Source: Streptomyces morookaense (GTDB lineage: Bacteria > Actinomycetota > Actinomycetes > Streptomycetales > Streptomycetaceae). From it: a DNA stretch of 41,626 nucleotides. The translations under genes and the position numbers were made by a program. The notes below the pieces were generated by a model that worked only from the letters and a program-made list of their open reading frames with translations, ran no database searches and was not told where the DNA came from. The DNA lies in contig NZ_JABBXF010000096.1 of assembly GCF_013030945.1 (NCBI RefSeq), positions 1 to 41,626 of the forward strand, read 5' to 3'. This document shows positions 24,250 to 32,044 of the stretch, in pieces (position 1 is the stretch's first letter; each line of letters opens with the position of its first letter).

Positions 24250-26580
24250 CTACGCTCCTGCCTGTTCTCCAGCCCCCCGCCCCCCATATCCCCGCGCCAA
24301 ATACCCCTGCAACCGCGCATGCCGGAACTGGTACACCGCCCCGGCCTGTCGCAGCACCCCCCGCTCGTACGCGTCCTCCAGGAACGCCATGACCGACCAC
24401 GGCAAGCGCCCCGTCAACGGCAGCCAGATGCGGGCGAAGACCACCCACTGTCCCCACGCCGTCAGGCCGAGTGCGTAGCCGAGGCCGCCGCCCAGGGCGC
24501 TGGCCGTGCCCAGTTTGAGGGCTGCCGAGGTGTTCCAGTTGTACTCGCCCAGGAAGGCCGGCAGGTTGTGGATGACCGTCCCGGAGCCGGAGCCGACCAG
24601 GAGGCCGAAGGCCGGGGCCCAGATGGCGAATTGGGTGATGACCGTTCGGCTGTTCTCGCGCAGGAGGCTGACCGGGTTGACGGCGGACCGGATGTCGAGA
24701 GGCGTTTCGAGGAGGGCCAGGATGCCGAAGGCGGGGCCGGCTCCCAGGGCGAACACGGTTCCGAAGAAGACGCCGTCGGCGAGGCCGGCACGTAGGCAGG
24801 ATGAGAGGGGCGCGCCGTACAGGATGTGGGACAGCCCGTCCAGGACGCCGAAGCCGGAGCCGAAGGCGAGTCCGAAAGTCAGGCCGATCAGGAATCGGTG
24901 GACGGCTCTCCGCAGCGGCCTGCCCGCTTTGCCGAACAGCCTCATGCGCACGCTCGTCGGCGCCACCGCCGCCCCCTTGGCCGCGACCATGAACCAGTAC
25001 GTGACCCCGAAGATGAGTCCGGCGAAGAGCCCTGCCGCCAGCCCGTCCAAGAGCTGGAAGGAGAGGATGTCGCCGACGAGTCCGACGAGAACGTCGGTCA
25101 GGCCTATGACCACGCATATCACCACCGCCGTCGCCAGCGTGCGCGTCGAGCGCCGCGCCGCGCAGCCGAGGCGCCACCACTCCAGGTTGGGGGTGTCGAG
25201 CCGTGTGAGGTGGTCGGCCAGGTAACCGAGCCAGTACCTGGCCCGGTCGGGGTCGAACTCGTGGCGCCGGTCCCCGGGCCTGGGGCGGTAGGCAGTCGTG
25301 GTGAAGTTGTCGAGGAGATGGTCCTCCAGTTCCTCCGGGCTTCCGAAACGCTCCGTGTCCAGGAGTGCGGCCGGGTCCTGCCCGGGGGTGTCGCTGTACA
25401 CGGCGCGGGCGAGGGTGACCATGAGGGGAGTGGTCAGTACCGCAGCCAGGTTGGCGCCGGCCCGGCCCTCCGGGCGTTCGCGCAGTTCGGTCAGGACCGG
25501 GTCCCAGGCCGTCGCGGTGGGGTCCCCGCCGCGGGTCTTGCGTGTGGTGCGCGGCAGGTAGTCCGCCAGATCGTCCAACGTCAGATCGGTCAGCTCCACC
25601 GCCGCGGCGGCGGTGAGCACGTCCGTCTCCGCCACTGCCGCCGCGTACTCGGACGGGCGGCTCGTCAACACCAGTGGGAGCGTCGTGGCGTTGAGCGATT
25701 CCAGTGCCGGGCGGCGCAGGCCGTCGGCTATCTCGTCGAAGCCGTCCAGCACCGGGAGCACCCGGCCCGTCTCGACCAGGACGGCCGCAAGGGTCGAACC
25801 GCCCGGTGCCGGGGCGGCGAGGCCCGGGTAGTCCCGCGTCAACTGGGCGGTCAGCCAGGCGCGGAACGTGATGACCGTGGGGTCCCACGAGCCGATGCTG
25901 AAGATCACCGGTACGGCGTCCGCACGGGTACGAGACTTCAGGCAATCCAGGACGAAGCGGACGGTCAGTACCGTTTTCCCTGAACCGGACCGGCCCAGCA
26001 GCACCAGCCGGCCCGACGGGATCCTCCGGTACACCGCCACGATTTCGTCCAGGCGCCCGCTCAGGTCAAGCGGAGTGTGCGCGCTCCCCGCCGGCAGGCG
26101 GCGGATGTTGGCCCAGTGGTCCGTCAACTCCTCCGGAACCGACTGCCAGCGCACCGGCAGCGGGTACGGATCATGGACCTGGCGCTGCTCCTCCTCCCGC
26201 TGCCACCGCGCCGCCACCGCCTGTGCCAGTTGATCGGCGACATCGGCCAGGGCTTCGTCCAGTGCCGAAGCGGGAAGCATCGGGGCGGGGGCGGCCACCG
26301 GTTCCGCCGAAGACCCGGGTTCCGCCGGAGGCTCAGGTTCCGCCGGAGGCTCCCCTCCCCGCCGCACCGCCGCCGCCAGCAACTCCTCGCGCTCCTCCGG
26401 CTCCAGCCCCAGCGCGTCCGCCAGCAGCCGCACCGTGGTCACCCTCGGGTCGGCGCGCTCGCCCGTCTCCAGCCCGCGGATCGTGCGCACCCCCACCCCC
26501 GCGCGCTCCGCCAAAGCCTCCTGAGTCATCCCCGCCCGGCGCCGGAACCGCCGCAACAGGCTGCTGAACTCACTGGTCAC
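24250..26580 (-). CDS. XRE-HTH / NACHT NTPase / polytopic membrane protein
   Basis: A 776-residue multidomain protein. Residues 5-60 form an XRE helix-turn-helix (MTQEALAERAGVGVRTIRGLETG). A Glu/Pro linker follows. The NACHT domain (about 185-420) has Walker A LGRSGSGKT with K202, Walker B VLPVLDGFDE (about 270-282) and LTSRPSEY. About 495-760 contain six to eight membrane helices rich in Gly, and the end reads VYQFRHARLQGYLA, a recurrent end of streptomycete NACHT proteins. STAND NTPases of this kind are signal-activated switches, and several bacterial NACHT proteins defend against phage. A DNA-binding domain joined to membrane helices is unusual. GTG at 26580 opens the gene, divergent from a SARP regulator. 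Confidence 0.87.
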   Translation of the reverse strand: MTSEFSSLLRRFRRRAGMTQEALAERAGVGVRTIRGLETGERADPRVTTVRLLADALGLEPEEREELLAAAVRRGGEPPAEPEPPAEPGSSAEPVAAPAPMLPASALDEALADVADQLAQAVAARWQREEEQRQVHDPYPLPVRWQSVPEELTDHWANIRRLPAGSAHTPLDLSGRLDEIVAVYRRIPSGRLVLLGRSGSGKTVLTVRFVLDCLKSRTRADAVPVIFSIGSWDPTVITFRAWLTAQLTRDYPGLAAPAPGGSTLAAVLVETGRVLPVLDGFDEIADGLRRPALESLNATTLPLVLTSRPSEYAAAVAETDVLTAAAAVELTDLTLDDLADYLPRTTRKTRGGDPTATAWDPVLTELRERPEGRAGANLAAVLTTPLMVTLARAVYSDTPGQDPAALLDTERFGSPEELEDHLLDNFTTTAYRPRPGDRRHEFDPDRARYWLGYLADHLTRLDTPNLEWWRLGCAARRSTRTLATAVVICVVIGLTDVLVGLVGDILSFQLLDGLAAGLFAGLIFGVTYWFMVAAKGAAVAPTSVRMRLFGKAGRPLRRAVHRFLIGLTFGLAFGSGFGVLDGLSHILYGAPLSSCLRAGLADGVFFGTVFALGAGPAFGILALLETPLDIRSAVNPVSLLRENSRTVITQFAIWAPAFGLLVGSGSGTVIHNLPAFLGEYNWNTSAALKLGTASALGGGLGYALGLTAWGQWVVFARIWLPLTGRLPWSVMAFLEDAYERGVLRQAGAVYQFRHARLQGYLARGYGGRGAGEQAGA

Positions 26581-26643
26581 CAGTCCCGACCTTCCCGCCC
26601 CTGGGCATGCCGATTTTCCCAGGTGAGGGACTCTATCGCGGCC

Positions 26644-26663
26644 ACCGGCCGGATACGGCCGGT
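26644..26663. promoter_or_regulatory. Inverted repeat in the NACHT/SARP divergent intergenic region
   Basis: accggccg (26644-26651) and cggccggt (26656-26663) form a perfect 8-bp inverted repeat around gata, with a second weaker pair (cctggg/cccagg) about 40 bases before it. This 179-base region must carry both divergent promoters. The repeats are candidate operators for the HTH proteins on either side. Confidence 0.35.
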
Positions 26664-26759
26664 CCCATGGCCTGTCTGTTTTCCCGCGCTGCGGCGAGCG
26701 TCGGCGGCATGCGTCAGACCGCCCAGCACACCGAGCCGTCCGGAGTCCGGGGAGCCACG

Positions 26760-27863
26760 ATGCCGACGAGCGCAACCACCTCCCAGCCGACCGCCACCAC
26801 CCTCCCCACCCTCTCCCCTCTCACCCGTCAGGAGCGTGACGTGCTCTACGCAGTCGGCTGCGGAATGCGGGACTCCGAGATCGCCACCGCACTCTCCCTC
26901 CCCCAGGACACCGTCGCCGGACACCTCGCGCGCATCCTCGCCGCCCTCGGGCTGCGCGACCGGGCTGCCGCCATCGTCCACGCCTTCGACTGCGGCCTCG
27001 TCACGCCCGGCCGCGGCCCCCGTCGGCAGACGAAGGTCCCCGCACCGCGCGCGGCCGTCCGCCGGGCGACGGAACGTCATGCTCCGGAACCGCCGTTGCG
27101 CATATCCGTTCTCGGGCCGCTCCAGGCGTGGCGCGGCGGACAGCCCGTCGATCTGGGGCACCTCCGTCAGCAGTCCGTCCTAGCGGCGCTGGTGCTGTGC
27201 CCCGGCCGGGCGGTCAGTCAGCAGGAACTGCTCGACGGGGTGTGGGGGATGGAGCCTCCCGCGACGAATGTGGTGCCGGTGTACATCTACCGGCTGCGCA
27301 AGCTCCTGCGCGGCGGGGACGGTCCGGGCCCGGTCATCGAGCACAGCCGGTGCGGCTACCGACTGCTCCCCGGTGCGGCCGAAGTGGACATGGCGCGCAT
27401 GGAGGAACTGGTCACCGCCGCCGGTGCGGCCGAACGGGCCGGCGAACCGGCCGAGGCGGTCCGATTCTGCTCCCAGGCGCTGGGCCTGTTCCGCGGGGAG
27501 CTCCTCGCAGGCCTGCCCGGGCCGCTGCCCGAACTGGAACGACTGCGGCTCACCGAGCGCAGGACCGCCCTCGCGCAACGGAAGCTGAACTGGCAGCTGC
27601 AGCTGGGCCGGCACGCCGAGGCGATCGAGGAGCTGTGGGCCCTGGCCGTGGCGCAGCCCCTCAACGAACCGGTCGCCGCGATGCTGATGCGCGCGCTGTA
27701 CCTCGACGGCCGGCAGGCCGACGCGCTGAACGTGTTCGACCGGACCCGCCGCCGCCTGTCCGACGACCTGGGCGTGTCCCCGGGCCAACTGCTCCGGCGG
27801 ACGCATCAGATGATCCTGCGCGGGTACGACGCCGGTCTCGGCCTCGCCGGAGCCACGCCGTGA
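26760..27863 (+). CDS. SARP-type transcriptional activator with N-terminal LuxR-type HTH
   Basis: A 367-residue regulator. Residues about 20-85 form a GerE/LuxR-type HTH (LTRQERDVLYAVGCGMRDSEIATAL, then VAGHLARILAALGL). After a basic linker comes the SARP unit: an OmpR-like winged helix (LRISVLGPLQAWRGGQPVDLG, about 120-210, including RAVSQQELLDGVWG and YIYRLRKLL) and a bacterial transcriptional activation domain (about 215-360) of TPR-like helices ending GVSPGQLLRRTHQMIL. SARPs activate antibiotic cluster genes. Which cluster this one serves is unknown. ATG at 26760 follows ggggag; upstream in-frame ATGs at 26709 and 26667 lack a ribosome site. The downstream gene is coupled by a GTGA overlap. 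Confidence 0.85.
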   Translation: MPTSATTSQPTATTLPTLSPLTRQERDVLYAVGCGMRDSEIATALSLPQDTVAGHLARILAALGLRDRAAAIVHAFDCGLVTPGRGPRRQTKVPAPRAAVRRATERHAPEPPLRISVLGPLQAWRGGQPVDLGHLRQQSVLAALVLCPGRAVSQQELLDGVWGMEPPATNVVPVYIYRLRKLLRGGDGPGPVIEHSRCGYRLLPGAAEVDMARMEELVTAAGAAERAGEPAEAVRFCSQALGLFRGELLAGLPGPLPELERLRLTERRTALAQRKLNWQLQLGRHAEAIEELWALAVAQPLNEPVAAMLMRALYLDGRQADALNVFDRTRRRLSDDLGVSPGQLLRRTHQMILRGYDAGLGLAGATP

Positions 27864-28525
27864 CCGGGGGGACGCCGCCGCAGCGCGGCGAGGAACTGCT
27901 GCTGGCGAGGATCTCCGCAGCGGCCGGCCGTGCGCACCTCGGCAGACGGTGTGCCACCTACACGGCACACGCACATGCCGCGCCGGTCGGAGGGATCCGT
28001 GGCCTGCTGGCCCACGTCCGCAACGGCCTTCCCCCCGTGAGGAGGCCGCGTCCGGACGCGCGGCTGGATCTGTACGAGCGCGGAATGACGGTCATCGTCA
28101 AGGGGCGGATCCGCATCATCCGCTACGACACCACCTCCGTGTTCCGGCAGGACCGCACGTTCGCGCTCACGCTCACCGACGCCGACGGAGAACGGATCGC
28201 GCTGTCGCGCGGCGAAGCGGATGAATGGATTCCGGAAATCCAGCGGGCCGTCACCGGTGCCCAACTGCCGCCGGCCCTCGCCCGTCTCGACGCGGGCGAG
28301 CGGCTCGCCTTCGGGGACATCTGGCTGACGGGGGAAGAAGTTGGGACCGGAGTGGTGTCCGCGCGGTGGTCGCAGGTGCAACGGATCGAGATCCGGGACG
28401 ACGTCGTCATCATCGGCGTCACCGGGATGCGGAACGGGCCGGAGGCCGCCGCGTCCGCGACCCCGAACCTCTTCGTCCTCCGTGCCCTCGTCGAGTACCT
28501 CCGGACGGAGAGCGGTCACCCGTAG
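27860..28525 (+). CDS. DUF6585 family protein
   Basis: A 221-residue soluble protein of the DUF6585 type: LDLYERGMTVIVKGRIRIIRYDTTSV (about 68-95) and a C-terminal PH-like strand set (LAFGDIWLTGEEVGTG, VSARWSQVQRIEIRDDVVIIGV), then NLFVLRALVEYL. Members occur in streptomycetes with no known role. GTG at 27860 overlaps the SARP stop by 4 bases, so its translation depends on the regulator gene. It could modulate that regulator, but this is only inferred from coupling. Confidence 0.78.
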   Translation: MTGGTPPQRGEELLLARISAAAGRAHLGRRCATYTAHAHAAPVGGIRGLLAHVRNGLPPVRRPRPDARLDLYERGMTVIVKGRIRIIRYDTTSVFRQDRTFALTLTDADGERIALSRGEADEWIPEIQRAVTGAQLPPALARLDAGERLAFGDIWLTGEEVGTGVVSARWSQVQRIEIRDDVVIIGVTGMRNGPEAAASATPNLFVLRALVEYLRTESGHP

Positions 28526-28637
28526 CCCCGGCAGCTGCAGGTTCATCGCAATTTCAAAGCCGTCACCAAGTCTGTGTGCAGGACAAGGAAGTTGAGTCCC
28601 CGCCGTGACCGGACGTGACTGGAGGAGAAGCACAGCA

Positions 28638-29393
28638 ATGACTCTGGCCAGCAGATGGAAGAAGGCGACGGGCGCTGCCGGTGCGGTGGCGGTCATGATG
28701 GCCGCCACCGTCGTCGCAGCACCCGCCGCCCACGCGGATCCGGTGCACCACTACTACCTGGAAGTGGGCGGCACCGGCTCGGCGGCCTCCGCGCCCGACT
28801 GCACGAGCACCTACACCTTCGCCAACAAGCACCTCGACGGCGGCATCCCGGTGCCGGTCTGCTACCCGGCGAGCGCCGGCCCCTGGCTCAACGGCCACAA
28901 CGTCCCGGACGCGACCGCCCTCAGCTTCGACGCGAGCGCGCGCGAGGGGTACCGCAATCTGCTGGCCGCCGCGGAGGACACGTACCGCCGCGACCCCGGC
29001 GCCCGCTTCACGATCGTCGGCTACTCGCAAGGCGCGCAGATAGCCGACCAGGTGCTCCGGAAGATAGCCGCCGGCGCCACCGCCATACCCCGCTCACAGG
29101 TGAACGGCATGCTGTACGCCGACCCCATGCAGCCCGGCACCGGCATCTGGGCCCGCGTGCCGAACGGCTGGAGCGCCTTGGGATTCACGTCTCCCGGCGC
29201 CGGTCCTGCGACCTTCGAGGGCGTACCGGTGCAGCGGTTCTGCATCCGCACCGACGGCGTGTGCGATGCCACCTCGGTCCAGTCCATCGGCGGCTTCCTG
29301 GCCCAGCACCCCAAGTACTGGCAGGACGGCAACGTCATGACGCAGACCATCGGGCACGACGGCGGTGACGGAGTCGTCTGGTACGACTCCTGA
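28638..29393 (+). CDS. Secreted PE-PPE-domain serine hydrolase
   Basis: A 251-residue protein with an N-terminal Sec signal peptide (KK, hydrophobic AGAVAVMMAATVVAAPAA, cleavage near AHADP at about residue 32). The body matches the PE-PPE (PF08237) alpha/beta hydrolase domain: nucleophile Ser in VGYSQGAQIADQVL (about 136), then YADPMQPGTG with a likely catalytic Asp, and a C-terminal His region. Two cysteine pairs suggest disulfides outside the cell. In mycobacteria such domains are esterases acting on lipids. The substrate here is unknown. ATG at 28638 is chosen because the signal peptide starts there; ggagga lies 12 bases upstream. A shared bidirectional terminator follows. Confidence 0.85.
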   Translation: MTLASRWKKATGAAGAVAVMMAATVVAAPAAHADPVHHYYLEVGGTGSAASAPDCTSTYTFANKHLDGGIPVPVCYPASAGPWLNGHNVPDATALSFDASAREGYRNLLAAAEDTYRRDPGARFTIVGYSQGAQIADQVLRKIAAGATAIPRSQVNGMLYADPMQPGTGIWARVPNGWSALGFTSPGAGPATFEGVPVQRFCIRTDGVCDATSVQSIGGFLAQHPKYWQDGNVMTQTIGHDGGDGVVWYDS

Positions 29394-29437
29394 TCAACCG
29401 CCCCACAGGCTCCGCAATTCGGGGGATTGCGGGGGAG

Positions 29438-29468
29438 CGGTCCGGCCGGTGCAGCCCCGGCCGGACCG
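29438..29468. terminator. Bidirectional terminator between convergent hydrolase genes
   Basis: Perfect 12-bp stem (cggtccggccgg 29438-29449, ccggccggaccg 29457-29468) with a 7-base loop, 44 bases after one stop and immediately before the stop of the opposing gene. Confidence 0.8.
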
Positions 29469-29469
29469 T

Positions 29470-30342
29470 TCACGTACGGTCTCGGTCTCGTACGAGGTCC
29501 CGCAGGATCCGCTCCCCGTGTGTCCACAGCACCAGGCCCCCCGCCTCCGCCACGACACGGCGGCGCGCCGTCGGGATCGCCTCCGCCAACGCCGCGCCCA
29601 GCACCGGCGAATGGAACATGCTGGTGTCCAGGCCGCCGTGCCACACGTCCACCGGCCCCGTGATGCTCCCCACGTCGAACGGCCACCGTCCCATCGTGAG
29701 CACGGTGTCCCGTGCGTAGCCCCCCGGGCCCTGGGCGAAGCCCTCGGCGAGGGCTTCGCGGTACGCGGCCGCGAACGACGGGGTGTCGAAGAGGGCGCGG
29801 TCCGGTGCCGCGCAACTCCCTGTCACCATCGCCCACATCGCCTCCGCGTCCGCCCCCGCGGCGAACGCCGCCTCCGCCGCCGACGGGTCGGCCGCCACCG
29901 CCTCCACCATGGCGCGGATCTCCGGGGGCAGGGATGCGGACATAAGACTCATGTCGGGCCCGCCCGAGGCGACGGCCGTGGCCGTCGCGATGCCGCGGGC
30001 CGCGCAGGCCAGCGCGAACGGTACGCCCTGCGAACAGCCCACCACCCGCAGGCCGTCGAGGCCGAGGTCCGCCGCCAGTGCGCTCACGTCGTCCGGCCAG
30101 TCCGCCAGTGTGCGGCCGGGCGCCGGGTCCGAGGCGCCCAGGCCCGGGCGGTCCGCCGAGACCAGGCGGACACCCAGCGCGTGCACCGCCCCGGCACCGA
30201 AGCCCAGCCGGCGGCTCGTCGCGCCGCCCGGGCACAGCAGCACCGGGACGCCGTCGGCCGGGCCCCACTCCGCCCAGGCCAGCCGGCGGCCGTCCGGCAT
30301 CCGGGAGCTGCCCAGGCGTTCCGGAGGGGCGACGACGGTCAC
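29470..30342 (-). CDS. Alpha/beta hydrolase
   Basis: A 290-residue alpha/beta hydrolase. Oxyanion region LLCPGGATSRR, SADRPGLGASD after strand 4, nucleophile Ser in VVGCSQGVPF (about residue 94), an Asp in VDVWHGGLDTSM, and a C-terminal His in LWTHGERIL. Substrate unknown. GTG at 30342 overlaps the stop of the ABC-F gene by 4 bases (GTGA), so it is the second gene of an operon with it. A longer frame to 30378 lies wholly within the ABC-F gene and is not needed. Confidence 0.87.
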   Translation of the reverse strand: MTVVAPPERLGSSRMPDGRRLAWAEWGPADGVPVLLCPGGATSRRLGFGAGAVHALGVRLVSADRPGLGASDPAPGRTLADWPDDVSALAADLGLDGLRVVGCSQGVPFALACAARGIATATAVASGGPDMSLMSASLPPEIRAMVEAVAADPSAAEAAFAAGADAEAMWAMVTGSCAAPDRALFDTPSFAAAYREALAEGFAQGPGGYARDTVLTMGRWPFDVGSITGPVDVWHGGLDTSMFHSPVLGAALAEAIPTARRRVVAEAGGLVLWTHGERILRDLVRDRDRT

Positions 30343-31934
30343 GCGAGCGCCACCAGATCCGCGTAGTCCGCGCCCCACAGGTCTTCAACACCGTCCGGCA
30401 GGAGAATGATGCGTTCCGGCTGGAGGGCCTCGACGGCGCCCTCGTCGTGCGTGACCAGAATGACGGCACCCTTGTAGGTGCGCAGGGCGCCGAGGATCTC
30501 CTCGCGGCTGGCGGGGTCGAGGTTGTTGGTCGGCTCGTCCAGCAGCAGCACGTTCGCCGAGGAGACCACCAGCGTGGCGAGGGCGAGACGGGTCTTCTCG
30601 CCACCGGACAGGACGCCCGCGGGCTTGTCCACGTCGTCGCCGGAGAACAGGAACGAGCCCAGCACCTTGCGGATTTCGGCCAGATCCATGCCGGGCGCCG
30701 CCGACCGCATGTTCTCCAGGACCGTGCGGTCGGCGTCCAGGGTCTCGTGCTCCTGGGCGTAGTAGCCGCGCTTGAGGCCGTGGCCCTCCACCACCTGGCC
30801 GGTGTCGGGTTTGTCCACGCCCGCCAGCAGCCGCAACAGGGTCGTCTTCCCCGCGCCGTTGAGGCCGAGGATGACCACCCGCGAACCCTTGTCGATCGCG
30901 AGGTCGACATCGGAGAAGATCTCCAGCGAGCCGTACGACTTCGACAGGCCCTCCGCCGTCAGCGGCGTCTTGCCGCAGGGCGCGGGCTCGGGGAAGCGCA
31001 GCTTGGCGACCTTGTCGGTGCGGCGCTCCGGCTCCAGGTCGGCGAGCAGCTTCTCGGCGCGGCGGGCCATGTTCTGCGCGGCGACCGCCTTGGTGCCGGC
31101 ACGCAGCTTGTTGGCCTGGAAGCTGAGGGCGGCCGCCTTCTTCTCGGCGTTGGCCCGCTCGCGCTTGCGGCGGCGCTCGTCGGCACTGCGCTGGGCCTGG
31201 TACTGCTTCCAGCTCATGTTGTAGACGTCGATGACCGCACGGTTCGCGTCCAGGAGGAACACCTTGTTGACGACGGTCTCGACGAGGTCGACGTCGTGGG
31301 AGATCACGACGAAGCCGCCCTGGTAGGTCTTGAGGAAGTCCCGCAGCCAGAGGATCGAGTCCGCGTCCAGGTGGTTGGTCGGCTCGTCGAGCAGCAGGAT
31401 GTCGGCGCTGGAGAAGAGGATCCGGGCGAGCTCGACGCGGCGGCGCTGGCCGCCGGAGAGGGTGCGCAGGGGCTGTTCCATGATCCGGTCGGGCAGGCCC
31501 AGGCTGGCGGCGATGGTGGCCGCCTCGGCCTCGGCCGCGTAGCCGCCCTTGGCGAGGAACTCGCTCTCCAGCCGCTCGTACCGCTTCATCGCCTTCTCGC
31601 GCGTCGCGCCCCGGCCGGAGGCGATGCGCTCCTGGCACTCGCGGATCGAGCGGATCACCGTGTCCAGGCCGCGGGCGGACAGCACGCGGTCGAGCGCCAG
31701 CACCTCCAGGTCGCCGGTGCGCGGGTCCTGCGGCAGATAGCCGATGTCGCCGGTGTGGGTGATGGTGCCGGCCGCCGGGATGCCCTCGCCCGCGAGGCAC
31801 TTGGTGAGGGTGGTCTTGCCGGCGCCGTTGCGGCCGACGAGGCCGATGCGGTCGCCCTTGGCGATGCGGAAGGACGCCGACTCGATGAGGACGCGGGCGC
31901 CGGCGCGCAGTTCGAGACCGGTGGCAGTGATCAT
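30339..31934 (-). CDS. ABC-F family ATPase
   Basis: A 531-residue protein with two fused ABC domains and no membrane helices. The first has Walker A GRNGAGKTT (about 37-45), signature LSGGQRRRVELA and Walker B ILLLDEPTNHLD. A charged linker (RRRKRERANAEKKAAA, about 255-275) follows. The second has GLNGAGKTT, LSGGEKTRLALA and LLLDEPTNNLD. ABC-F proteins act on ribosomes in translation or antibiotic protection. The whole sequence looks like the very conserved streptomycete ABC-F, so a housekeeping role is likelier than cluster-specific resistance. ATG at 31934 follows ggag at 10 bases. It is separated from the biosynthetic genes by a strong terminator. Confidence 0.9.
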   Translation of the reverse strand: MITATGLELRAGARVLIESASFRIAKGDRIGLVGRNGAGKTTLTKCLAGEGIPAAGTITHTGDIGYLPQDPRTGDLEVLALDRVLSARGLDTVIRSIRECQERIASGRGATREKAMKRYERLESEFLAKGGYAAEAEAATIAASLGLPDRIMEQPLRTLSGGQRRRVELARILFSSADILLLDEPTNHLDADSILWLRDFLKTYQGGFVVISHDVDLVETVVNKVFLLDANRAVIDVYNMSWKQYQAQRSADERRRKRERANAEKKAAALSFQANKLRAGTKAVAAQNMARRAEKLLADLEPERRTDKVAKLRFPEPAPCGKTPLTAEGLSKSYGSLEIFSDVDLAIDKGSRVVILGLNGAGKTTLLRLLAGVDKPDTGQVVEGHGLKRGYYAQEHETLDADRTVLENMRSAAPGMDLAEIRKVLGSFLFSGDDVDKPAGVLSGGEKTRLALATLVVSSANVLLLDEPTNNLDPASREEILGALRTYKGAVILVTHDEGAVEALQPERIILLPDGVEDLWGADYADLVALA

Positions 31935-31978
31935 GGAAAGGGGGCTCCAGGGCCGTAGTTCGGGGGTGGTACGGGGCT

Positions 31979-32024
31979 CGGGGCATGCCGGTTCCCGCCC
32001 CGGAGCGGGAACCGGCATGCCCCG
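31979..32024. terminator. Strong 20-bp hairpin at the end of the biosynthetic operon
   Basis: Perfect 20-bp inverted repeat (31979-31998 and 32005-32024) around loop cccgga, located 20 bases after the methyltransferase stop on the minus strand. No T-run follows, as is common in Streptomyces. It marks the probable boundary between the biosynthetic cluster and the ABC-F operon. Confidence 0.85.
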
Positions 32025-32044
32025 TCAGGCCGTTGCCTGGTGCG

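Noticed and set aside
23964..24320. N-terminal extension of the ImmA/IrrE-type protein
   Set aside because: The extension is Arg/Ala-rich low-complexity sequence, and the ATG at 23963 has a gggag ribosome site.
26607..26759. Longer SARP start at 26607, 26667 or 26709
   Set aside because: No ribosome site at these starts and no domain content. ATG 26760 follows ggggag at a normal distance.
30339..31934. ABC-F ATPase as self-resistance gene of the adjacent cluster
   Set aside because: It resembles the strongly conserved streptomycete ABC-F and lies beyond a 20-bp terminator in a separate operon. The Bcr/CflA exporter is the better candidate.
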